Source: Sympetrum striolatum
Lineage: Eukaryota; Arthropoda; Insecta; Odonata; Libellulidae
Reading direction: 5' to 3'
Length of the DNA: 64,000 bases
NCBI GenBank assembly: GCA_947579665.1
Contig: OX388350.1
Coordinates: forward strand, 30,103,393 to 30,167,392
Every line of letters begins with the position of its first letter. Position 1 is the first letter of the stretch. Of this stretch, positions 59,490-64,000 are shown one piece after another. Position numbers and translations under genes: made by a program. A model generated the notes under the pieces. That model saw only the letters and a list, made by a program, of their open reading frames with translations. It did not search any database and had not been told where the DNA came from.

Positions 59490-61062
59490 ATCCATGTTTC
59501 CGAGGTAATTAAATGGTAAATAAGTACATATATTGCTCGGTTGTTGCTTAATATTAAAGATTTAGTACGTTTAAATCAAGGAAAATGGTTTTTCAGTTCG
59601 CCAAAATTCTTAAAAAATACGCAAAATATACAGAAATGTTACGGATGTTGGTTAGACAGTAGGGTGGGTCGTTTTGTCCTTTTTTCTGATAAAAATGTAA
59701 TACCCGGTAATAGTGTCACACCTAAATTACTGTTATTATTATTTTTTCAAATCAAATTCTATCTTTTGTGAGAATTTGTACCTCCAAGTTTCGAAATTTC
59801 AGCAGGAAACGTTAAATTGCAAAACGATCTAGTTCGGTTAAAACGAATATTTTTTGGATCAATATATGCCATTTGCAACCAAAACTGTCACACAAGCCTC
59901 AATATGCCACTTATATGCCTCTTTATAGGGCAGAGAGGACTCCTACGGGAACAGAATAGGAGGCGAATTCATTTAAAATTAAACTTTTTTATACCTTCTT
60001 CCACCCTCGGCTATTCCTTCGCTTCTTGGCACCTATTCATTACTTTAAATATCTTATATGCTTTATAAATTTTACTAATATTATATTTTTGAGTACCACA
60101 TGATCTAAATATATTGTATGCTTTATAAATTTTACTAATATTATATTTTCGAGTACCACATGATCTAAAGATGACGTGATTGTAGTTCTTGATTGTGAAG
60201 GAAAGAACACCGATACTTGTTGGAAGCATGAAATTCTTTGAATTTTCGAGGAATTATCTATAAAACCAATAGAATGGAATAGAAGCTCATTGTCTTGTAA
60301 AATGCAAACATACCATTTCATTGGTTTCTTGTTAATTCTTCGAATATTTAAAGATTAAAGATTATCACCATTCCAATCAGTATTGGTGTTCCTTCCTTTA
60401 CTACCAAGAACATCAATCTCATTAACTTTAAGGTGAGCCAGAATGTACTCAATAATATAATAATACCATTCATAAAACAAATTAAATATTAAATGTAATA
60501 AAGAGGTACGTGACAGCATTGCTTTGGTACCGCTACGAGCCACCAAGTAAAGGCATAGAAGATAACGCAGAGAGTACACAAAAATTAATTCTTAATTTAT
60601 TTGCCTCCTATTCTGGCCCCATGGGAGGCATCTCTGCCCCATACAGAAGCACATTGAGGATTGTGTGACAGTTTTGTTTGAAAACGGCATATCTTTATCC
60701 AAAAAATATTAGTTTGAACTAGATTTTTTTGCAATTTCAACGTTTCCTGCTGAAATTTCGAAACTTGGAGGTAAAAATTCTCACAAAAGATAGAATTTGA
60801 TTTGAAAAAAATAATAACAGTAATTTAGGTGTTACACTATTACCGGGTATTACATTTCTATCAGAAAAAAAAACAAAATGACCCACCCTACTGTCTAACC
60901 AACATCCGTAACATTTCTGTATATTTTGCGTATTTTGAAGAATTTTAGCTAACTGAGAAACAATATTCCTTGCTTTAAACGTACTAAATCTTTAATATTA
61001 AACAACAACAAAGCAATATATGTACTTATTTGCCTTCAAATCGCTTCGGAATCATTGAGAAA
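59490..61062. repeat. Large inverted duplication (arms about 490 bp)
   Basis: The left arm (about 59490-59990) and right arm (about 60580-61062) are inverted copies. Shared landmarks in inverted order include AATAAGTACATATATTGCT, GATTTAGTACGTTTAAA, CAGTAGGGTGGGTC, AATACCCGGTAATAGTGT, TTTCGAAATTTCAGCAGGAA and CAGAATAGGAGGC. Identity looks high (roughly 85-90% by eye), with small indels. The spacer of about 590 bp holds a 60-bp tandem duplication. Frames within the arms (59541-59771, 59817-60068) show no domain. I cannot name the source sequence. Confidence 0.85.
60051..60170. repeat. 60-bp tandem duplication
   Basis: Two adjacent units, 60051-60110 and 60111-60170, share TATGCTTTATAAATTTTACT and GAGTACCACATGATCTAAA and differ at only a few positions. 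The duplication also explains the repeated peptide segment in the minus frames at 60011-60321, which are not called as genes. Confidence 0.9.
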
Positions 61063-61922
61063 CCATCAGGAAAAACTGCAAAAATTTGACATTTTTCACA
61101 AAAATTTAAAATTTTGACTAAAATTCGCAGCCTCAGGACATAATCCGATCGAGTTGAACTTTTTTATTTGTTATAAGGACCACCAACCACAAACATTAAG
61201 CAGTAGCCGTTGACCGTTTTTGAAAAAAAGTTTTTTTGATCCACTCTTATACGCCTACTCGCTTGATTTTTTCCTGCGGCAAAGTATATTATTCCTAAAC
61301 GAAACCTTAGGTTTAAACCCGCAATGTAGTTTTCTTCTTTGTAACTTTTTCAAGCTATCTCTTTCTTTAAAATTTATATGACGAAGGGTTACACGCTAAA
61401 GGGGACTTAATCGTTTCAATATAGCCCTGATAAAAAACGCTTTATTATAACTATTATTGTTAGAAAATTATGCTATGAATTTGAAAACGGTTCTCATTCA
61501 GGAAAGCTAAATCTGAAAATAATTTGATACTCATTTCAGATAATGATTTTGGAATCTATTTTTGCGCCCTAATTTCAATGGTAAAGGCGTAACCTGGATT
61601 ATTTTGGGAAAGATAAACCTCACCGCCGGTATGACGAACGCACACAGATACGGAAAACTTACGATCTCTTAACAAAGGATCCTAACGAGTTACCGTGGTG
61701 CAGAGTTAACAATAAAACAGAGGCAGCTCAGTGAGGGCGTGAAAAGCTGCTCTCCATGCTGTACCTTCTTTCCCCAGACAATGCCCCATCCAGTTCACCT
61801 TTATTTTCCCCTTTCCGAGAACAATCCCCTCAATCATTCCCAGTATCTCCTCATGTCAAATGTACTTCCTCCACTGCTTAATTTTCCCCAAGTTAATCCC
61901 TTGGCGCATAGAGAGATCTCAG
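61063..61922. other. Non-coding DNA
   Basis: No gene is supported. The frame at 61739-61930 has no motif and runs into the foldback element. Confidence 0.4.
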
Positions 61923-61932
61923 CCCTCTAAAC

Positions 61933-62690
61933 GGTTCCATGACATTTCACCCAAATCGTTTCACCCAAGGGACGTTTCACCCGAAGACGTTTCACCCAAA
62001 AGGCGGTTCGCCCAGAGGCGTTTCACCCAAGACTTTTCACCCAAGGACTTTTAACCCAAGAGACGATTCGCCCAATAGATATCTCGCCCAAAGGATGTTT
62101 CACCCGATGAATATGTTAGCCATGACGTTGTCACCTAACGGTTTTCTGAAATACGCTTAGAGCGAGAAGAAATAATGCTGTAACCATTGGTACAAACCAG
62201 ACCTATGGCCAACCAACCCAACCCAACCATATATCCGATGAGAAGGATTATGTATTGAATTATGTGATTTGTGCGTAAAATATTTTTGCTTGGGTTGTGA
62301 CGTTTCTTTTTATTCTCTCTGTTTTGCAAATCCGTTGTTGATATAAGTAAAAAATCGAGTCACTGAAACTTCACAGCCAATTAACTTATAAATTCCAATA
62401 ATTAAATACCATCAACGACAAGAATATTCAAGAATTATTTACGAATAATCAATTTACATGCTTTACTCGCTTTAAAAAAAAACGTAAGGTGAAGATATCA
62501 TGGCTAACACATTCATCGGGTGAAACATCCTTTGGGCGAGATATCTATTGGGCGAACCGACTCTTGGGTGAAAAGTCCTTGGGTGAAAAGTCTTGGGTGA
62601 AACGCCTCTGGGCGAACCGTCTTTAGGTTTAAACGTCTTTGGGTAAAACATCCCTTGGTCGAAACGATTTGGGTGAAACGTCCGGATACC
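61933..62690. mobile_element. Foldback transposon with tandem-repeat arms
   Basis: The left arm (61933-62150) consists of about 11 imperfect 14-17-bp units built on GTTTCACCCAAGGAC or TTCGCCCAAAGG. The right arm (62475-62690) is the inverse with the same units in mirrored order, at roughly 88% identity by eye. Landmarks shared in inverted form include AATAGATATCTCGCCCAAAG and TTAGCCATGA. The central 320 bp are unrelated AT-rich sequence with no transposase. CTCTAAAC flanks both sides exactly (61925-61932 and 62691-62698); extended to CCCTCTAAAC it gives a 10-bp match. This arrangement resembles Drosophila FB elements. The left terminus GGTTCCATGACA is shared with the element at 16271-17151. 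Overlapping frames at 61860-62160 are repeat translation, not genes. Confidence 0.8.
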
Positions 62691-62698
62691 CTCTAAAC

Positions 62699-64000
62699 TC
62701 CATTTTTATTAAAAGATATTATTATTTTCCATGAAATACAGTACTACCTACTGAACGTCTTCTCATTCATAGGTCCCATCTTTCTGATCCAAATACTCTC
62801 CTCACCGAAGCCTGCTTCAATTCCTAACGATTTAGAGCCGATTTCCGCCGACTCCTACCGTCATTTTAGAGTATGTTTTCGGACTATTTACTCTGCAGTT
62901 TTTCCAATGTCTCCTCCCCAATCACCGAATTCCTGAATCCCCTTCGACGCAATTTACTTTCTTAACGAGTTCCATTCGGTCGTGTTTTGCATCTTCCCCT
63001 TCCGAGTTGGCTATGAGTCCCTAATGGTTTTCGTATTTTCCGATTTTTCGTCCTGTCTTGGAGTCGGCTTCTAATGATTTCCGTAACACTTGCTCTCCCA
63101 TTTTTGGAGAGAAAAAGCAGAAACCGCCTCCCGCTTGCGCATCGCTGCCATCTTCCTTTTTCTGGGACTTAGATTTGCATTTCCAGAATCCTGCACTGTA
63201 CTCCGAGATGTTTTTCGTTCGAAAATAAGGAGCGCCCTTTAAAAACGGTTCTGGGACGCAGAAGATGAGTTGCGCCTATATTTAAACGAAGACGTATCAA
63301 AAATATATTTTTTAAGAGATCGGATCAACTAAAACACATTATGTACGCCTGTTTACAGCAATTCTTTATATTCGACAGCATGTATAACGGATATACTTTT
63401 TGCAAAAGCGGAATAGGTTGCCGACGGAGTATTCTCTAGCAATGGATATGCTAATCCTTGTTGTAGTTTACTTTTATTTATAAAAATCGTTTGGATAATG
63501 AAACAGGATTTATTATTTCAACAAGAGTATGTTGATAAAATAAAATAATATGGCGATGCTATAACTCCAGCTTCTTCCTACTCTATCGATATTTATTGGC
63601 GGAAAAGAATTACCGTTTTTAGTAGATTACGAAATTCGTAACTCGTATTTCAAACATCCACAAAACTATGGAAGATTGAGAAAATGGTGGGCTTGCAAGT
63701 AGCATATCATTTTGAAAAAGGGAGATTGATGATAAAATCCAAGAAAATATGTAGGAAGGAAGGTATAAGAAAAAATAATGTCAATAAAAGTATAGGAAAG
63801 GTGTGAACAAGATTAGATGTATAAATGTTTCACAAGATTTTAAGATTTACCCAAAGAATACTCAAAACATTCCCCGCATTACCGTGTTTGGAAAGCTTAA
63901 AACTAAAATGACACTCTGTGACATAGCCGTATAGCTGTGATTATCTAATTATGAAAAATCTTGATTAATTAAAGATTAGCATGCAAACTATTGCTATTTA
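62699..64000. other. Non-coding DNA to the window end
   Basis: No gene is supported. The part at 62760-63260 is somewhat richer in C and T with several CpG sites but no frame of note. Confidence 0.4.

Noticed and set aside
60011..60321. Frames with a duplicated peptide
   Set aside because: They reflect the 60-bp tandem duplication and not a protein repeat.
61860..62160. Frames with a repeating HPK-type peptide
   Set aside because: They are translations of the TTCACCC units in the foldback arm.

Overview
The window looks like gene-poor nuclear DNA from an animal, most likely an arthropod and probably an insect. It is AT-rich (about two thirds A+T by eye). It has no bacterial gene organisation, no rRNA and no intact long ORF. 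It is full of decayed transposable elements of kinds common in insects: CR1/L2/Jockey-type non-LTR 3' ends, mariner, pogo-like and hAT remnants, tRNA-derived SINEs and foldback elements. I cannot name the species from the sequence alone. No complete protein-coding gene could be supported. The longest open frames are mostly chance, low complexity or pieces of transposons. Two stretches could be host exons: 31638-32036, an open frame ending near a GTGAGT donor, and more weakly 35069-35365. A CpG-richer block at 20570-21020 has a TATA box about 30 bp from a possible start site.

Layout. 1-9 kb: AT-rich DNA, a dead mariner (2437-2991), a GAAACCGGTCG stem-loop repeat (about 4.0 kb), a head-to-head pair of tRNA-derived SINEs (5.3-5.6 kb), and a non-LTR 3' end with an ATT tail (8.7-9.04 kb). 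9-15 kb: mostly featureless, with an (AT)n tract. 15.4-17.8 kb: a CR1-like fragment, a long pyrimidine tract, a 16-bp tandem array forming one arm of a foldback element, and a 177-bp tandem duplication. 19.7-21.7 kb: two hAT ends 10 bp apart, the CpG-richer block, and a LINE C-terminus between inverted repeats. 24-27.5 kb: a near-perfect hairpin, an (AAT)n tail, a SINE and an inverted LINE 3' end. 30.4-35.4 kb: an inverted pair of CR1-like 3' ends, the candidate exon, a pogo-like MITE and another LINE relic. 38.9-46.6 kb: palindromes, two small MITEs, two LINE C-termini and a tRNA-like remnant. 46.6-58 kb: mostly blank, with a few LINE and pogo scraps. 58.4-62.7 kb: a purine tract, a roughly 1.57-kb inverted duplication, and a well-preserved foldback element.

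The best candidate for something little described is a family of foldback elements. Copies at 61933-62690 and 16271-17151 share the exact 12-bp terminus GGTTCCATGACA but carry unrelated tandem repeats in their arms. Each appears to be flanked by an approximately 8-bp target duplication.
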